This document shows positions 7,224 through 20,313 of a stretch of DNA of 64,000 nucleotides, one piece after another. The position numbers and the translations under genes are program-made. Origin of the DNA: Butyrivibrio hungatei DSM 14810. Its GTDB lineage: Bacteria; Bacillota; Clostridia; Lachnospirales; Lachnospiraceae. The stretch's first letter is position 1, and each line of letters starts with the position of its first letter. The notes under the pieces are model-generated. The model saw only the letters and a list, made by a program, of their open reading frames with translations. It made no database searches and had not been told where the DNA came from. The stretch is from assembly GCF_900143205.1 (NCBI RefSeq), contig NZ_FRDH01000007.1:184877-248876 (forward strand), given 5' to 3'.

Positions 7224-8414
7224 TTACTCAACGATTGTAGCAACCTTACCTGATCCAACTGTACGTCCACCCTCACGGATAGCGAACTTAAGACCCTGCT
7301 CCATAGCGATTGGGTGAATAAGCTCGATAGACATTGTTACGTGGTCACCAGGCATGCACATCTCAACACCATCTGGAAGGTTGCAGACACCTGTAACGTC
7401 AGTTGTTCTGAAGTAGAACTGTGGTCTGTAGTTTGTGAAGAAAGGAGTATGACGGCCACCCTCGTCCTTAGTAAGAACGTAAACCTCAGCAGTGAACTTT
7501 GTATGGCAAGTTACTGTACCAGGCTTTGTGATAACCTGTCCTCTCTGGATACCCTCACGGTCAACACCACGAAGAAGAAGACCAACGTTGTCACCAGCTT
7601 CGCAGTAATCCATTGTCTTTCTGAACATCTCGATACCTGTTACAACAGACTTAGATGTCTCTTCCTTAATACCAACGATTTCGATTTCGTCGTTGAGGTT
7701 AAGAGAACCTCTCTCTACTCTACCAGTAGCAACTGTTCCACGACCTGTGATTGTGAATACGTCCTCAACAGGCATAAGGAAAGGCTTATCTGTCTCACGA
7801 GTAGGTTCAGGAATGTAAGAATCAACTGTATCCATGAGCTCGATGATCTTGTCACCCCACTCAGACTTAGGATCCTCAAGAGCCTTAAGAGCTGAACCAC
7901 GAATGATAGGTGTGTCATCTCCAGGGAACTCATACTCTGTAAGAAGGTCTCTGATTTCCATCTCAACGAGGTCAAGAAGCTCAGGATCATCAACCATATC
8001 GCACTTGTTCATGAATACGATGATGTAAGGAACACCAACCTGACGAGCAAGAAGAACGTGCTCCTTAGTCTGAGCCATAACACCATCAGTAGCAGCAACA
8101 ACAAGGATTGATCCATCCATCTGAGCTGCACCTGTGATCATGTTCTTAACGTAGTCAGCGTGACCTGGGCAGTCAACGTGAGCATAGTGTCTGTTAGCTG
8201 TCTCATACTCGATGTGAGCTGAGTTGATTGTGATTCCTCTTTCCTTCTCTTCTGGAGCCTTATCGATCTGATCGAATGCTACAGCAGGGCTGAATCCTCT
8301 GTCTGCAAGAACAGCTGTGATAGCAGCTGTAAGAGTTGTCTTACCATGGTCAACGTGTCCGATTGTACCAATGTTAACGTGTGGTTTGCTTCTGTCAAAC
8401 TTAGCTTTTGCCAT
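7224..8414 (-). CDS. tuf: Elongation factor Tu
   Basis: At 396 residues this is full-length EF-Tu, delivering aminoacyl-tRNA to the ribosome. The G1 motif GHVDHGKT is at residues 19-26, DCPGH (G3) and NKCD (G4) follow, and the beta-barrel domains 2 and 3 are complete to the usual IVE end. An AGGAGG ribosome site precedes the ATG. It follows fusA as in the classical str operon, but it has its own promoter and a strong terminator. Confidence 0.98.
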   Translation of the reverse strand: MAKAKFDRSKPHVNIGTIGHVDHGKTTLTAAITAVLADRGFSPAVAFDQIDKAPEEKERGITINSAHIEYETANRHYAHVDCPGHADYVKNMITGAAQMDGSILVVAATDGVMAQTKEHVLLARQVGVPYIIVFMNKCDMVDDPELLDLVEMEIRDLLTEYEFPGDDTPIIRGSALKALEDPKSEWGDKIIELMDTVDSYIPEPTRETDKPFLMPVEDVFTITGRGTVATGRVERGSLNLNDEIEIVGIKEETSKSVVTGIEMFRKTMDYCEAGDNVGLLLRGVDREGIQRGQVITKPGTVTCHTKFTAEVYVLTKDEGGRHTPFFTNYRPQFYFRTTDVTGVCNLPDGVEMCMPGDHVTMSIELIHPIAMEQGLKFAIREGGRTVGSGKVATIVE

Positions 8415-8482
8415 TTCTAAATATCCTCCTTAAGTGAAATGTTAAATCAACATTTTCATACATAATTTAACCGACTATATCG

Positions 8483-8511
8483 ATTATATTAAATGTTAGC
8501 CGCTAAATCAA
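8483..8511 (-). promoter_or_regulatory. Promoter of tuf
   Basis: TTGATT (8506-8511), a 17-bp spacer and a perfect TATAAT (8483-8488) give a strong sigma-A promoter about 70 bp before tuf. It allows tuf to be expressed more than the rest of the str operon. Confidence 0.75.
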
Positions 8512-8536
8512 GCTAAAAACTTGATTTTTTGCGGCT
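8498..8536 (-). other. Stem-loop between fusA and tuf
   Basis: AGCCGC (8498-8503) pairs with 8531-8536 and an inner CTTGATTT/AAATCAAG stem adds 8 bp. No U-tract follows, so it is more likely a partial terminator, an RNA-processing or a protection structure. It overlaps the -35 region of the tuf promoter. Confidence 0.6.
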
Positions 8537-8552
8537 TTCATTTAGTTTTTAA

Positions 8553-10670
8553 TTAGTTACCCTTGTTAGAAAGGACTTTCTCCTGAACATTCTTAGGAAC
8601 TGGAGCATACTTCTCAAAGAACATTGAGTAGTTACCACGTCCCTGTGTTCTAGAACGAAGGTCTGTAGCATAACCGAACATCTCAGCAAGAGGCACATGT
8701 GCTCTTACGATCTTTCCGCCGCCAAGATCATCCATTCCTTCAACCTGTCCACGACGAGAGTTAACGTCACCGATAACATCTCCCATGTACTCCTCAGGCA
8801 TTGTTACTTCTACCTTCATGATAGGCTCAAGAAGTACAGGTGCGCCCTTAGCCATAGCATCCTTGAATGCCATAGATCCAGCGATGTGGAATGCCATTTC
8901 TGATGAGTCTACTTCATGGTATGATCCATCATAAACTGTAGCATGAACACCAACTACTGGATATCCACCAAGTGTACCAGCCTTCATAGCTTCTTCGATA
9001 CCATCGCTGATTGGCTGAATGAATTCCTTAGGAATAGCACCACCAACAACTTCGCTATCGAACTGGTAAAGGTTGTCTCCGTTAGCATCCATAGGCTCGA
9101 AACGAACTTTACAGTGACCATACTGACCACGTCCACCAGACTGCTTAGCGTACTTAGACTCAACGTCTACAGCCTTTGTAAGAGCTTCTCTATATGCAAC
9201 CTGAGGAGCACCTACGTTAGCCTCAACCTTATACTCTCTGAGAAGTCTATCAACGATGATATCAAGGTGAAGCTCACCCATACCAGCGATGATTGTCTGA
9301 CCTGTCTCAGGATTTGTATGAGCTCTGAATGTAGGATCTTCTTCAGCAAGCTTCATAAGTGCTTCATCAAGCTTCTGCTGACCAGCCTTAGTCTTAGGCT
9401 CGATAGCAAGCTCAATAACAGGATCTGGGAATTCCATTGACTCAAGGATTACTGGGTTCTTCTCATCGCAGAGAGTATCACCAGTTACTGTGTTCTTAAG
9501 ACCTACAGCTGCTGCGATATCACCTGCGTAAACCTTATCAAGGTCAGATCTCTTATTAGCATGCATCTGAAGGATACGTCCAAGACGCTCCTTGCTGTCC
9601 TTAGTACTGTTAAGTACATAAGAACCTGAATTTGCTGTACCACGATATACACGGAAGAATGCAAGCTTTCCTACGAATGGATCGCTGACAATCTTGAATG
9701 CAAGAGCTGCGAATGGGCCATCATCTGTTGACTCAACCTCAATCTCATTTCCATCCATGTCTGTACCCTTACATGCAGGGATATCAAGTGGTGAAGGCAT
9801 AAACTCGATAACAGCATCGATAAGCTTCTGGATACCTCTGTTCTTGTGGGCTGAACCACAGCAAACAGGGAATGCCTTACACTCGCAAGTAGCCTTACGA
9901 AGTGCAGCCTTAAGTTCATCAACTGTAGGCTCTTCACCTTCAAGGTACTTCATCATAAGATCTTCATCAAGATCGCAGATCTTCTCAACGAGCTCTGAGT
10001 GATAAAGCTCAGCATCATCCTTGAGGTCAGCAGGGATCTCACCAATTGTAACATCCTCACCCTTATCATCATTGTAGATGTAAGCCTGCATCTCGAAAAG
10101 ATCGATAACACCCTGGAACTGATCCTCAGCTCCGATAGGGATTTCAATCATAATAGCGTTTTTCTTAAGTCTATTTCTGATCTGCTCTACAGCACCGAAA
10201 TAGTTTGCTCCAATGATATCCATCTTGTTGATGAATGCCATACGAGGAACATTAAATCCATCAGCCTGACGCCAAACGTTCTCAGACTGTGGCTCAACGC
10301 CTTCTTTAGCACTGAATACACCAACAGCACCATCAAGTACACGAAGTGAACGCTCAACTTCTACAGTAAAGTCAACGTGTCCAGGTGTATCAATGATATT
10401 GATACGATGCTCAAGAGCACCTGGCTTAACCTTACCATTCTGCTGAAGTGTCCAGTGACAAGTTGTAGCTGCAGATGTGATTGTGATACCTCTTTCCTGC
10501 TCCTGTTCCATCCAGTCCATGGTAGCAGTACCTTCGTAAGTCTCACCAATCTTATAGTTTACACCGGTATAGTAAAGAATACGCTCTGTAAGAGTTGTCT
10601 TACCAGCGTCGATATGTGCCATAATACCGATGTTTCTGGTTCTCTCCAATGGGTATTGTCTATCAGCCAA
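8553..10670 (-). CDS. fusA: Elongation factor G
   Basis: This 705-residue translocase GTPase is full length: G1 [10 protein letters not shown]3 DTPGHVDF and G4 NKMD are present, followed by domains II-V ending with [10 protein letters not shown]. The start codon is TTG (10668-10670) in front of GCTGAT, 8 bases after a perfect AGGAGG; no ATG fits. It sits between rpsG and tuf in the conserved str order. Confidence 0.97.
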   Translation of the reverse strand: MADRQYPLERTRNIGIMAHIDAGKTTLTERILYYTGVNYKIGETYEGTATMDWMEQEQERGITITSAATTCHWTLQQNGKVKPGALEHRINIIDTPGHVDFTVEVERSLRVLDGAVGVFSAKEGVEPQSENVWRQADGFNVPRMAFINKMDIIGANYFGAVEQIRNRLKKNAIMIEIPIGAEDQFQGVIDLFEMQAYIYNDDKGEDVTIGEIPADLKDDAELYHSELVEKICDLDEDLMMKYLEGEEPTVDELKAALRKATCECKAFPVCCGSAHKNRGIQKLIDAVIEFMPSPLDIPACKGTDMDGNEIEVESTDDGPFAALAFKIVSDPFVGKLAFFRVYRGTANSGSYVLNSTKDSKERLGRILQMHANKRSDLDKVYAGDIAAAVGLKNTVTGDTLCDEKNPVILESMEFPDPVIELAIEPKTKAGQQKLDEALMKLAEEDPTFRAHTNPETGQTIIAGMGELHLDIIVDRLLREYKVEANVGAPQVAYREALTKAVDVESKYAKQSGGRGQYGHCKVRFEPMDANGDNLYQFDSEVVGGAIPKEFIQPISDGIEEAMKAGTLGGYPVVGVHATVYDGSYHEVDSSEMAFHIAGSMAFKDAMAKGAPVLLEPIMKVEVTMPEEYMGDVIGDVNSRRGQVEGMDDLGGGKIVRAHVPLAEMFGYATDLRSRTQGRGNYSMFFEKYAPVPKNVQEKVLSNKGN

Positions 10671-10724
10671 AGGTTCTTCCTCCTAAATAATATTAAACCT
10701 GTCTCATACAAAATCAGATTACGA

Positions 10725-11243
<519 letters not shown>

Positions 11244-11358
11244 TTACTATAATCATCGGTACTCACTAATTTAGTGTACGTGCGGTTTTCTTACTAAAAT
11301 ATATAGATATAGAACACCAACACTATTCAAAAATTAGATCTGTTAATGAAACAAAAAA

Positions 11359-11778
11359 TTACTTGGCAGCCTTAGGTCTCTTAGCGCCATACTTAGAACG
11401 AGCCTGTTTTCTGTCGGCTACACCTGCTGTATCAAGAGTACCTCTGATGATGTGGTATCTTGTACCAGGTAAATCCTTAACTCTTCCACCACGGATAAGA
11501 ACAACGCTGTGCTCCTGAAGGTTGTGTCCTTCTCCAGGAATGTAGCTTGTTACCTCAATACCGTTAGAAAGACGTACTCTGGCGATTTTTCTCAGAGCAG
11601 AGTTAGGCTTCTTAGGTGTTGCTGTCTTAACAGCTGTGCAGACACCACGCTTCTGTGGAGAAGCTGTAGCAGTTGCCTTCTTGTGAAGAGAGTTGAAACC
11701 CTTCTGAAGAGCAGGTGCTGTAGACTTCTTAACTGATGTCTGACGACCCTTTCTAACTAACTGGTTAAATGTTGGCAT
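11359..11778 (-). CDS. rpsL: 30S ribosomal protein S12
   Basis: The 139-residue protein begins [13 protein letters not shown] and contains the decoding-centre loops [11 protein letters not shown] and [13 protein letters not shown]. Both lysines whose replacement gives streptomycin resistance (Lys43 and Lys88, E. coli numbering) are present. GGAGG precedes the ATG. It is the first gene of the str operon. Confidence 0.97.
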   Translation of the reverse strand: MPTFNQLVRKGRQTSVKKSTAPALQKGFNSLHKKATATASPQKRGVCTAVKTATPKKPNSALRKIARVRLSNGIEVTSYIPGEGHNLQEHSVVLIRGGRVKDLPGTRYHIIRGTLDTAGVADRKQARSKYGAKRPKAAK

Positions 11779-11818
11779 TCTTTTTACCTCCTATTTTGAT
11801 ATATGTATGTACAAAATA

Positions 11819-11844
11819 CAAAGGGGCAGAATATCACCCCTTTG
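11819..11844 (-). other. Stem-loop in the rpsL leader
   Basis: An 8-bp stem CAAAGGGG/CCCCTTTG with a 10-nt loop lies between the str promoter and rpsL. TATTTTG follows it. It may act as an attenuator or 5' stabiliser. Confidence 0.6.
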
Positions 11845-11863
11845 CACATACACGCAATTATGA

Positions 11864-11892
11864 ATTATAAATAGTATTATTTTAGTTGTCAA
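11864..11892 (-). promoter_or_regulatory. Consensus promoter of the str operon
   Basis: TTGACA (11887-11892), exactly 17 bp and TATAAT (11864-11869): a perfect sigma-A promoter, located 31 bp after the rpoC stop. An 8-bp inverted repeat (AGTTGTCA with TGACAACT, 13-nt spacer) overlaps its -35 element. Confidence 0.88.
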
Positions 11893-11922
11893 CTAAATTT
11901 TTTATGACAACTTGTCAGAAAA

Positions 11923-14900
11923 TTACTCCTCTTCTGAGATTGAAACTTCATCATCTTCAATGTCGATTGCATCTTCAAACTCATCATCAAAGTCTTTCTT
12001 CTTTTTCTTAAGAATAAGCTTCTCTGGATCCTTGAAGTTTGCGTCAGTATTAAGAGCTGTATTTCTATATCTCTTCATACCTGTACCAGCAGGGATCAGC
12101 TTACCGATAATAACGTTTTCCTTAAGTCCGATAAGTGGATCAACCTTACCCTTGATAGCAGCATCAGTAAGAACCTTAGTTGTCTCCTGGAATGATGCAG
12201 CTGAAAGGAATGAGTTAGTTGCAAGAGCAGCCTTTGTAATACCGAGTATTACCTGCTTACCCTCTGCAGGTCTCTTACCTTCACTGATAAGTGCTTCGTT
12301 ACTATCTTCAAAATCAAGTACATCTACAAGTGTTCCTGGGAGGAATTCTGTATCTCCACTCTCGTCGATTCTTACCTTCTTAAGCATCTGACGAACAATA
12401 ACTTCGATATGCTTATCGCAGATATCAACACCCTGTAAACGATATACTCTCTGAACTTCTCTTAAGAGATAATCCTGTACTGCACGGATACCCTTAATCT
12501 TAAGAAGATCGTGTGGGTTAACTGAACCTTCAGTAAGTTCATCACCAGCTTCAATTGTCATTCCATCCTGAACCTTGATACGTGATCCATAAGGAATGAG
12601 GTAAGCCTTTGATTCACCAGTCTCATCGTTAGTTACAATAACTTCACGCTTCTTCTTGGTATCTCTGATCTCAACCTGTCCATCAAGCTCTGAAATAATA
12701 GCAAGTCCCTTTGGCTTTCTTGCCTCGAAAAGCTCTTCTACTCTAGGAAGACCCTGAGTAATATCGCCACCGGCAACACCACCAGTATGGAATGTTCTCA
12801 TTGTAAGCTGTGTACCAGGCTCACCGATTGACTGAGCAGCAATAATACCAACTGCCTCACCAACCTGTACAGCCTCACCAGTTGCCATGTTTGCACCGTA
12901 GCACTTAGCACAGATTCCGTTGTGTGAACGGCATGTAAGAATTGTACGGATCTTAACAGCTTCAACTGGCTGACCCTTAGCATTAACGCCTACTGAAAGG
13001 ATCTTAGCTGCTCTTGATGGTGTGATCATGTGATTCTTCTTAACGATCACGTTACCATCTTTATCTTTAATAGTCTCGCAAGAATATCTTCCTGTGATTC
13101 TATCCTTTAATGGCTCGATTGTTTCTTTACCATCCATGAATGCCTTTACAGTCATTCCTGGGATTACTTCCTTGTCTGCGCAGCAGTCGATGTCACGGAT
13201 AATGAGTTCCTGTGATACGTCAACCATTCGACGTGTAAGGTATCCTGAATCGGCTGTACGAAGAGCTGTATCTGACAGACCCTTACGAGCACCGTGAGCT
13301 GACATAAAGTATTCCAAAACGTCAAGACCTTCACGGAAGTTTGACTTGATAGGAAGTTCGATTGTACGACCTGTTGTATCAGCCATAAGTCCACGCATAC
13401 CTGCGAGCTGCTTGATCTGCTGGTTACTACCACGGGCACCAGAGTCAGCCATCATGTAGATGTTGTTGTACTTATCAAGACCAGCAAGAAGCTCATCAGT
13501 AAGCTTTTTATCTGTCTCCATCCAAGTATCAACTACTGCACGGTAACGCTCTTCGTCTGTGATAAGACCACGGCGGAAGTTCATAGCGATTTTATCAACT
13601 GTAGCCTGTGCTTCATCAAGCATTTCCTGCTTCTGCTTTGGCACTGTCATATCTGCGATAGATACTGTCATAGCAGCGCGTGTTGAATAGTGATAACCAG
13701 TAGCTTTGATCTTATCAAGAACCTCTGCTGTAGCAAATGTTCCGTGAGTATTGATCATAGCTGTAACAATCTGCTTGAGCTGCTTCTTACCAACCATGAA
13801 GTCAACTTCAAGTTTGAACTCGTTTTCTGGAACTGTTCTATCAACAAATCCAAGGTCCTGAGGAATGATCTCATTGAAGAGGAATCTACCAAGAGTTGAC
13901 TCTACGATTCCAGTTCCAACTGTTCCATCAGCCTTAGTTCTGTCCATTCTAATCTTAATTCTTGTCTGAAGTGTGCAGTAACCATTCTCATAAGCAAGAA
14001 TAGCTTCGTCAACACTCTTAAAGAACTTACCTTCGCCAAGAGCACCAGGTCTCTCCTGTGTCAAATAGTAGATACCGAGTACCATATCCTGTGTAGGAAC
14101 GTTTACTGGGCCACCATCTGAAGGCTTAAGAAGGTTATTAGGTGCAAGCATGAGGAATCTACACTCAGCCTGTGCCTCTACTGACAATGGAAGGTGAACA
14201 GCCATCTGGTCACCATCGAAGTCGGCGTTGAAAGGTGTACATACAAGAGGATGAAGCTTGATAGCCTTACCTTCTACAAGAATTGGCTCAAATGCCTGAA
14301 TACCAAGTCTGTGAAGTGTGGGGGCACGGTTCAGCATAACTGGGTGCTCCTTAATTACATCCTCAAGAACGTCCCAAACCTGCTCATCAAGTCTCTCAAC
14401 GAGCTTTTTAGCGTTCTTTATGTTCTGTGAAATTCCTCTAGAAACAAGTTCTTTCATAACGAAAGGCTTGAAAAGCTCAATAGCCATTTCCTTAGGAAGT
14501 CCACACTGATAAATCTTAAGTTCTGGTCCTACTACGATAACTGAACGTCCTGAATAGTCAACACGCTTACCAAGAAGGTTCTGACGGAAACGTCCTGATT
14601 TACCTTTGAGCATGTCAGAAAGTGACTTGAGTGCTCTGTTACCAGGTCCTGTTACAGGTCTTCCTCTTCTGCCGTTATCGATAAGGGCATCTACAGCCTC
14701 CTGAAGCATTCTTTTCTCGTTGCGAACGATGATATCAGGTGCACCGAGATCAAGAAGTCTCTTAAGTCTGTTATTTCTATTGATAATTCTTCTGTAAAGA
14801 TCGTTAAGATCTGATGTAGCGAAACGTCCACCGTCAAGCTGTACCATAGGACGAAGATCTGGTGGGATTACTGGGATGCAATCCATGATCATCCATGCAG

Positions 14901-15660
14901 GATTGTTTCCAGACTCTCTAAATGCTTCTACTACTTCGAGACGCTTAATAATTCTAGCTCTCTTCTGTCCGCTTGATGTATCAAGACCTTCTTTAAGTTC
15001 CTGATATTCAGCTTCAAGATCAATTGCCTGAAGAAGCTCTTTAATGGACTCAGCGCCCATTCCAGCACGGAACTTTCCGCCCCACTCTTCTCTGGCATCC
15101 TGGTATTCTTTCTCAGAAAGAACCTGTTTGTACTCAAGTGAAGTCTCACCTGGATCAAGTACTATATATGAAGCAAAGTAAAGAACTTTCTCAAGTACAC
15201 GTGGAGAAAGATCAAGGATAAGACCCATTCTACTAGGTATTCCCTTGAAGTACCAGATATGAGAAACAGGAGCTGCAAGCTCGATGAATCCCATTCTCTC
15301 ACGACGTACGCTGCTCTTTGTGATCTCTACGCCACAACGATCGCAGACAACGCCCTTATATCTGATCTTCTTATACTTACCACAGTGACATTCCCAGTCT
15401 TTAGTTGGTCCAAATATTCTTTCGCAGAAAAGACCATCTCTTTCTGGCTTCAATGTTCTGTAGTTGATTGTCTCTGGCTTTGTTACCTCGCCACTATGTG
15501 GGTCATTATCGATTCTATGTGCCCAGCTTCTGATCTTTTCTGGTGATGCAAGTCCAATCTTGATTGAGTCAAAGGTCATAGGCTGATAGGTCTGCTGCTG
15601 TGTACTACTTCTTCCGCTTGAAGCTTCATTTATTGCTTTATTCATAGTTGAATCAGACAT
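11923..15660 (-). CDS. rpoC: RNA polymerase subunit beta-prime
   Basis: The 1245-residue subunit has the N-terminal zinc site (CHCGKY...CDRCG near residue 90), the catalytic [12 protein letters not shown] near 480 and the second cysteine cluster [13 protein letters not shown] near 900. It ends in a Lys run followed by an acidic tail, a lineage-specific extension. AGAGG is the ribosome site. It follows rpoB by 44 bp in the same transcript. Confidence 0.98.
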   Translation of the reverse strand: MSDSTMNKAINEASSGRSSTQQQTYQPMTFDSIKIGLASPEKIRSWAHRIDNDPHSGEVTKPETINYRTLKPERDGLFCERIFGPTKDWECHCGKYKKIRYKGVVCDRCGVEITKSSVRRERMGFIELAAPVSHIWYFKGIPSRMGLILDLSPRVLEKVLYFASYIVLDPGETSLEYKQVLSEKEYQDAREEWGGKFRAGMGAESIKELLQAIDLEAEYQELKEGLDTSSGQKRARIIKRLEVVEAFRESGNNPAWMIMDCIPVIPPDLRPMVQLDGGRFATSDLNDLYRRIINRNNRLKRLLDLGAPDIIVRNEKRMLQEAVDALIDNGRRGRPVTGPGNRALKSLSDMLKGKSGRFRQNLLGKRVDYSGRSVIVVGPELKIYQCGLPKEMAIELFKPFVMKELVSRGISQNIKNAKKLVERLDEQVWDVLEDVIKEHPVMLNRAPTLHRLGIQAFEPILVEGKAIKLHPLVCTPFNADFDGDQMAVHLPLSVEAQAECRFLMLAPNNLLKPSDGGPVNVPTQDMVLGIYYLTQERPGALGEGKFFKSVDEAILAYENGYCTLQTRIKIRMDRTKADGTVGTGIVESTLGRFLFNEIIPQDLGFVDRTVPENEFKLEVDFMVGKKQLKQIVTAMINTHGTFATAEVLDKIKATGYHYSTRAAMTVSIADMTVPKQKQEMLDEAQATVDKIAMNFRRGLITDEERYRAVVDTWMETDKKLTDELLAGLDKYNNIYMMADSGARGSNQQIKQLAGMRGLMADTTGRTIELPIKSNFREGLDVLEYFMSAHGARKGLSDTALRTADSGYLTRRMVDVSQELIIRDIDCCADKEVIPGMTVKAFMDGKETIEPLKDRITGRYSCETIKDKDGNVIVKKNHMITPSRAAKILSVGVNAKGQPVEAVKIRTILTCRSHNGICAKCYGANMATGEAVQVGEAVGIIAAQSIGEPGTQLTMRTFHTGGVAGGDITQGLPRVEELFEARKPKGLAIISELDGQVEIRDTKKKREVIVTNDETGESKAYLIPYGSRIKVQDGMTIEAGDELTEGSVNPHDLLKIKGIRAVQDYLLREVQRVYRLQGVDICDKHIEVIVRQMLKKVRIDESGDTEFLPGTLVDVLDFEDSNEALISEGKRPAEGKQVILGITKAALATNSFLSAASFQETTKVLTDAAIKGKVDPLIGLKENVIIGKLIPAGTGMKRYRNTALNTDANFKDPEKLILKKKKKDFDDEFEDAIDIEDDEVSISEEE

Positions 15661-15704
15661 TCGTAACCTCTTTTCTTTATGTTAAACGTAATCAACAGTC
15701 ACAA

Positions 15705-18700
15705 TTACTCTTCATCGGATGATTCGTCAAAATCGTCGAAACCTTCCTCATCAAAACCATCAGCGTCGCTCTCATCTGCTACAAGCTCGCCATCTTCATT
15801 AAAGCTCTGCTCTGTATATCCGTTAGCAGCGAAAGATTCCTGATTGTAATCGCGTCCTGATGTATCGCCTTCGATCTCATAGCGGTAATCAGAATCTGTA
15901 TAATCAACGCTTTCCATAATTTCAACTTCTGTATTGTCTTCACGAAGAACTTTAATATCAAGTCCAAGTGACTGGAGCTCCTTAAGAAGAACCTTAAAGC
16001 TTTCTGGAACACCAGGTTCAGGAATGTTATCACCCTTAATGATTGCTTCGTAAGTCTTAACACGTCCTACAACGTCATCAGACTTAACTGTAAGGATTTC
16101 CTGAAGTGTATAAGCTGCACCGTAAGCTTCAAGTGCCCAAACTTCCATTTCTCCGAAACGCTGTCCACCGAACTGAGCTTTACCACCCAGAGGCTGCTGT
16201 GTTACTAATGAGTAAGGACCAGTTGAACGAGCGTGGATCTTATCATCTACAAGGTGATGGAGTTTGAGGTAATGCATGTGTCCAATAGTTGTTGGGCCAT
16301 CGAACTTCTGACCTGTTCTACCATCACGGAGCTGTACCTTTCCGTCTGATCTGATAGGAACACCCTTCCAGAGTTCTCTGTGATCTCTGTTCTCATAGAG
16401 GTAATCCATGATCTCAGGAAGTACAAGATCCTTATACTTCTTCTCGAAGTCTTCCCATGAGCTGTTAACGTAATCGTTAGCCATCTCAAGAGTATCCTGA
16501 ATATCTACCTCGTTTGCACCATCAAAGATAGGTGTTGCTACGTTAAATCCAAGAGCCTTAGCTGCAAGAGAAAGGTGGATCTCGAGGACCTGACCGATAT
16601 TCATACGGGAAGGAACGCCGAGAGGGTTAAGTACGATATCAAGTGGTCTACCATTTGGAAGATATGGCATATCTTCAATAGGAAGTACACGTGAAACGAC
16701 ACCCTTGTTACCATGACGACCAGCCATCTTATCACCAACAGAAATCTTTCTCTTCTGTGCGATATAGATACGAACTGCCTGATTTACACCAGGTGAAAGC
16801 TCATCGCCGTTATCTCTTGTAAATACCTTAGCATCAACTACGATACCATATTCGCCGTGAGGAACTTTAAGAGATGTATCACGTACCTCTCTAGCCTTCT
16901 CACCGAAGATAGCTCTAAGGAGTCTCTCTTCTGCTGTAAGCTCTGTCTCTCCCTTAGGAGTAACCTTACCTACAAGAATATCACCGGCACGAACCTCAGC
17001 ACCGATACGAATGATACCACGATCATCAAGATCCTTAAGTGCATCATCACCTACGCCAGGAACATCACGAGTGATCTCTTCTGGTCCGAGCTTAGTCTCA
17101 CGGGCTTCTGCTTCGTATTCTTCAATATGTACTGATGTATAAACATCATCACGAACAAGTCTCTCTGAAAGAAGAACAGCATCCTCGTAGTTGTAACCTT
17201 CCCATGTCATGAAACCGATAAGAGGGTTCTTACCAAGACCAAGTTCTCCCTGTGAAGTAGAAGGTCCATCTGCGATAACCTGACCAGCTTCTACATGATC
17301 ACCCTTGAATACGATAGGTCTCTGATTGTAGCAGTTACTCTGGTTAGATCTCTGGAACTTAATAAGGTGGAACTCTTCCTTCTCACCATCATCATATGTC
17401 ATCTGAATAAGCTTACTGTCAACGAAATCAACAGTTCCAGCTTTTCTAGCAACAACGCAAACACCTGAGTCAACAGCTGCCTTGCGCTCCATGCCAGTTC
17501 CTACTGCAGGAGCTTCAGTTGTAAGAAGAGGTACGGCCTGACGCTGCATGTTTGATCCCATCAGCGCACGGTTAGCATCGTCGTTCTCAAGGAATGGGAT
17601 AAGTGCTGTAGCAACTGAGAATACCATTCTAGGAGATACGTCCATGTACTCAAAAGCTGTCTTAGGATAAGCTGATGTCTCTTCTCTGTAACGACCAGAT
17701 ACAGAATTCTTCTTGAAGTATCCGTTCTCATCGAGAGGAGTATTAGCCTGAGCTACATGGTAATTATCCTCTTCATCTGCTGTAAGGTACTCAACCTCAT
17801 CTGTTACCCTTGGATTCTCAGGGTCGGACTGGTCAACCTTACGATATGGAGCCTCTATGAAACCATAATCATTAACTCTTGCATAGCTTGCAAGTGAGTT
17901 GATAAGACCGATGTTAGGTCCTTCAGGTGTCTCGATAGGGCACATACGTCCATAATGTGTATAGTGTACGTCTCGAACCTCGAATCCGGCTCTATCTCTT
18001 GAAAGGCCGCCAGGACCAAGTGCTGAAAGACGTCTCTTATGTGTAAGCTCACCAAGAGGGTTGTTCTGATCCATAAACTGTGAAAGCTGTGAAGATCCGA
18101 AGAACTCCTTTACTGCAGCCTGTACAGGTTTGATGTTGATCAGAGACTGAGGAGAAACTTCCTCTGTATCGTGAGTAGTCATTCTCTCACGTACAACTCT
18201 CTCAAGTCTTGATAAACCGATACGATACTGGTTCTGAAGAAGCTCACCTACGCAACGGATACGTCTGTTACCTAAGTGGTCGATATCGTCATCGTTACCA
18301 ATTCCATATTCAACATGGATGTTATAGTTAATAGAAGCAATGATATCTTCCTTAGTAATGTGCTTAGGAATAAGTTCATGTACACGCTTCTTGATTGTCT
18401 CTGCAAGTCCTTCAGGATCATTCTTGGCTGAGTACTCTTCAAGAATCTCCTTAAGAACAGGATAGTATACGTCCTCGTTGATTCCGAGCTGCTCTGGATC
18501 ACACTCGATGAAGTGTGTGATATCAACCATCATATTAGAAAGAACTTTGATGTTGCGCTCTTCACCCTGAATAAGTACGTAAGGGATAGCACTGTTCTGA
18601 ATCTCAGTAGCGAGTGCACGATCAACCTTAGTACCAGCTGATGCGATCATCTCGCCTGTTGTCTCATCAACAACATCCTCTGCAAGAACATGTCCGCTAA

Positions 18701-19574
18701 TACGATTCTTGAAATGAAGCTTCTTATTGAACTTATATCTTCCGACCTTAGCAAGATCATATCTTCTAGGGTCAAAGAACATAGCATTAATAAGACTCTC
18801 CGCACTCTCAACTGAAAGTGGCTCACCAGGACGGATCTTTCTGTAAAGTTCAAGAAGACCGCTCTGATAATCTGTCGAAGAATCCTTAGAAAAGCTTCCC
18901 TGAATCTTAGGCTCATCACCAAAGAGTTCAAGAATTTCCTCATTTGTACCAATACCAAGTGCTCTGATGAGTACAGTTACAGGAACCTTTCTGGTTCTGT
19001 CTACTCTTGCATAGAACACGTCATTAGAGTCTGTCTCATACTCGAGCCAAGCTCCTCTGTTAGGGATAACAGTACATGCAATGAGTTCCTTACCGATCTT
19101 ATCATATGTAATATCATAATAGATACCGGGTGAACGAACCAACTGGCTGACAATAACTCTTTCAGCTCCGTTGATAACAAAGGTACCAGTTGCTGTCATA
19201 AGAGGAAGATCGCCCATGAAAATCTCATGTTCTGTAATCTCGTCTTTCTCTTTGTTATGAAGACGAACCTTAACCTTTAAAGGTGCAGCGAAAGTAGCGT
19301 CTCTTTCTTTGCACTTTTCAATTGTATTCTTGTTCTTGTCAATCTCATCCTCGCAAAGCTTGAAATCAACAAATTCCAAACTGAGCTTGCCACTGTAATC
19401 TTCAATAGGAGAGATATCGTCAAAGACTTCTTTTAAGCCTTCGTCAAGAAACCATTGATAAGAGTTCTTCTGAACTTCGATCAGGTTTGGCATCTCCAGG
19501 ACTTCCTTCTGGCGCTGGAAACTCATACGTATGTTTTTACCAGAGCCGGTAGGATGTAATCTGTTTTTTTCCAT
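15705..19574 (-). CDS. rpoB: RNA polymerase subunit beta
   Basis: The subunit of about 1289 residues includes the rifampicin region [20 protein letters not shown] with the sensitive residues Asp516, His526 and Ser531 (E. coli numbering), and [15 protein letters not shown]. The C-terminus carries about 75 extra, strongly acidic residues beyond the usual end. The start at 19574 (MEKNRLHP) has GGGGTG at a better distance than an ATG two codons upstream. It has its own promoter at 19680-19708. Confidence 0.97.
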   Translation of the reverse strand: MEKNRLHPTGSGKNIRMSFQRQKEVLEMPNLIEVQKNSYQWFLDEGLKEVFDDISPIEDYSGKLSLEFVDFKLCEDEIDKNKNTIEKCKERDATFAAPLKVKVRLHNKEKDEITEHEIFMGDLPLMTATGTFVINGAERVIVSQLVRSPGIYYDITYDKIGKELIACTVIPNRGAWLEYETDSNDVFYARVDRTRKVPVTVLIRALGIGTNEEILELFGDEPKIQGSFSKDSSTDYQSGLLELYRKIRPGEPLSVESAESLINAMFFDPRRYDLAKVGRYKFNKKLHFKNRISGHVLAEDVVDETTGEMIASAGTKVDRALATEIQNSAIPYVLIQGEERNIKVLSNMMVDITHFIECDPEQLGINEDVYYPVLKEILEEYSAKNDPEGLAETIKKRVHELIPKHITKEDIIASINYNIHVEYGIGNDDDIDHLGNRRIRCVGELLQNQYRIGLSRLERVVRERMTTHDTEEVSPQSLINIKPVQAAVKEFFGSSQLSQFMDQNNPLGELTHKRRLSALGPGGLSRDRAGFEVRDVHYTHYGRMCPIETPEGPNIGLINSLASYARVNDYGFIEAPYRKVDQSDPENPRVTDEVEYLTADEEDNYHVAQANTPLDENGYFKKNSVSGRYREETSAYPKTAFEYMDVSPRMVFSVATALIPFLENDDANRALMGSNMQRQAVPLLTTEAPAVGTGMERKAAVDSGVCVVARKAGTVDFVDSKLIQMTYDDGEKEEFHLIKFQRSNQSNCYNQRPIVFKGDHVEAGQVIADGPSTSQGELGLGKNPLIGFMTWEGYNYEDAVLLSERLVRDDVYTSVHIEEYEAEARETKLGPEEITRDVPGVGDDALKDLDDRGIIRIGAEVRAGDILVGKVTPKGETELTAEERLLRAIFGEKAREVRDTSLKVPHGEYGIVVDAKVFTRDNGDELSPGVNQAVRIYIAQKRKISVGDKMAGRHGNKGVVSRVLPIEDMPYLPNGRPLDIVLNPLGVPSRMNIGQVLEIHLSLAAKALGFNVATPIFDGANEVDIQDTLEMANDYVNSSWEDFEKKYKDLVLPEIMDYLYENRDHRELWKGVPIRSDGKVQLRDGRTGQKFDGPTTIGHMHYLKLHHLVDDKIHARSTGPYSLVTQQPLGGKAQFGGQRFGEMEVWALEAYGAAYTLQEILTVKSDDVVGRVKTYEAIIKGDNIPEPGVPESFKVLLKELQSLGLDIKVLREDNTEVEIMESVDYTDSDYRYEIEGDTSGRDYNQESFAANGYTEQSFNEDGELVADESDADGFDEEGFDDFDESSDEE

Positions 19575-19679
19575 TGACATTCACCCCGTTCTTAAATATT
19601 TTCGTAGTGGTAATACGGATTTTTTTGCACAGAAAAAAGAGCGCAAAAAAGCCCACCACACCACAATAGTGCATTATCC

Positions 19680-19708
19680 ATCTTACATCTAACTAAATTC
19701 CGTGTCAA
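19680..19708 (-). promoter_or_regulatory. Promoter of rpoBC
   Basis: TTGACA (19703-19708), 17 bp and TAAGAT (19680-19685) lie about 100 bp before rpoB. They separate rpoBC expression from rplJL, whose transcript meets three hairpins just upstream. Confidence 0.75.
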
Positions 19709-19736
19709 GAACTTTTTATAAAAAACAATCAGACTC

Positions 19737-19778
19737 GAAAATGCTCCGCATTTTCTCATTTGGCGCTTCGCGCCAAAT
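19737..19778 (-). other. Two tandem hairpins between rplL and rpoB
   Basis: ATTTGGCGC/GCGCCAAAT (19758-19778, 3-nt loop) and GAAAATGC/GCATTTTC (19737-19755, 3-nt loop) follow the rplL terminator back to back. Neither has a U-tract. They may be processing sites or leftovers of a short mobile repeat. Confidence 0.6.
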
Positions 19779-19781
19779 ATA

Positions 19782-19829
19782 TAAATAAAAAAGAGGCAGA
19801 CATGTAAGTAAACTTACATCTGCCTCTTT
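19782..19829 (-). terminator. Terminator/attenuator after rplL
   Basis: An 11-bp stem AAAGAGGCAGA/TCTGCCTCTTT with a further TGTAAG/CTTACA helix and a small bulge is followed by TTTTATTTAT on the minus strand. It lies 36 bp after the rplL stop, so rpoBC depends on readthrough or its own promoter. Confidence 0.85.
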
Positions 19830-19864
19830 CATTATTTATCTGCTTGTCTTTGAAGTAATCAAAA

Positions 19865-20242
19865 TTACTTAAGAGTGATCTTAGCACCCTCAGCCTCAAG
19901 CTTAGCCTTGATGTCATCAGCCTCAGCCTTAGCTGCGCCTTCCTTAACCATCTTAGGAGCGCCATCAACGAGATCCTTTGCTTCCTTAAGTCCAAGACCT
20001 GTGATCTCACGAACAACCTTGATAACCTTAACCTTGTTAGGACCTACTTCTGTAAGCTCTACGTTGAACTCAGACTTCTCCTCGCCTGCTGCTGCTGCGC
20101 CAGCACCTGCTGCTGCAACTACAACGCCTGCTGCTGCAGATACGCCGAACTCTTCCTCGCAAGCCTTTACGAGATCATTTAACTCAAGAACTGTTAACTC
20201 TTTGATAGCATCAATAATTTCTGCTGTAGATAACTTTGCCAT
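19865..20242 (-). CDS. rplL: 50S ribosomal protein L7/L12
   Basis: The 125-residue stalk protein has the N-terminal dimerisation helix ([20 protein letters not shown]), an Ala/Gly-rich hinge near residues 35-55, and the globular C-terminal domain ending [15 protein letters not shown]. It recruits translation GTPases. It lies 71 bp after rplJ. Confidence 0.97.
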   Translation of the reverse strand: MAKLSTAEIIDAIKELTVLELNDLVKACEEEFGVSAAAGVVVAAAGAGAAAAGEEKSEFNVELTEVGPNKVKVIKVVREITGLGLKEAKDLVDGAPKMVKEGAAKAEADDIKAKLEAEGAKITLK

Positions 20243-20313
20243 TTTATATACCTCCGTATAGTATAATCAATAAATTTTTGTTTTCATTACTTTAAGCACT
20301 CAGTACGATCAGA

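Noticed and set aside
7314..7895. Plus-strand open frame of 193 codons opposite tuf
   Set aside because: It is the mirror of highly biased tuf codons; composition and position mark it as a shadow.
8498..8536. Terminator of fusA
   Set aside because: The stem is good but lacks a U-tract and the tuf promoter begins inside it, so I list it only as a stem-loop.
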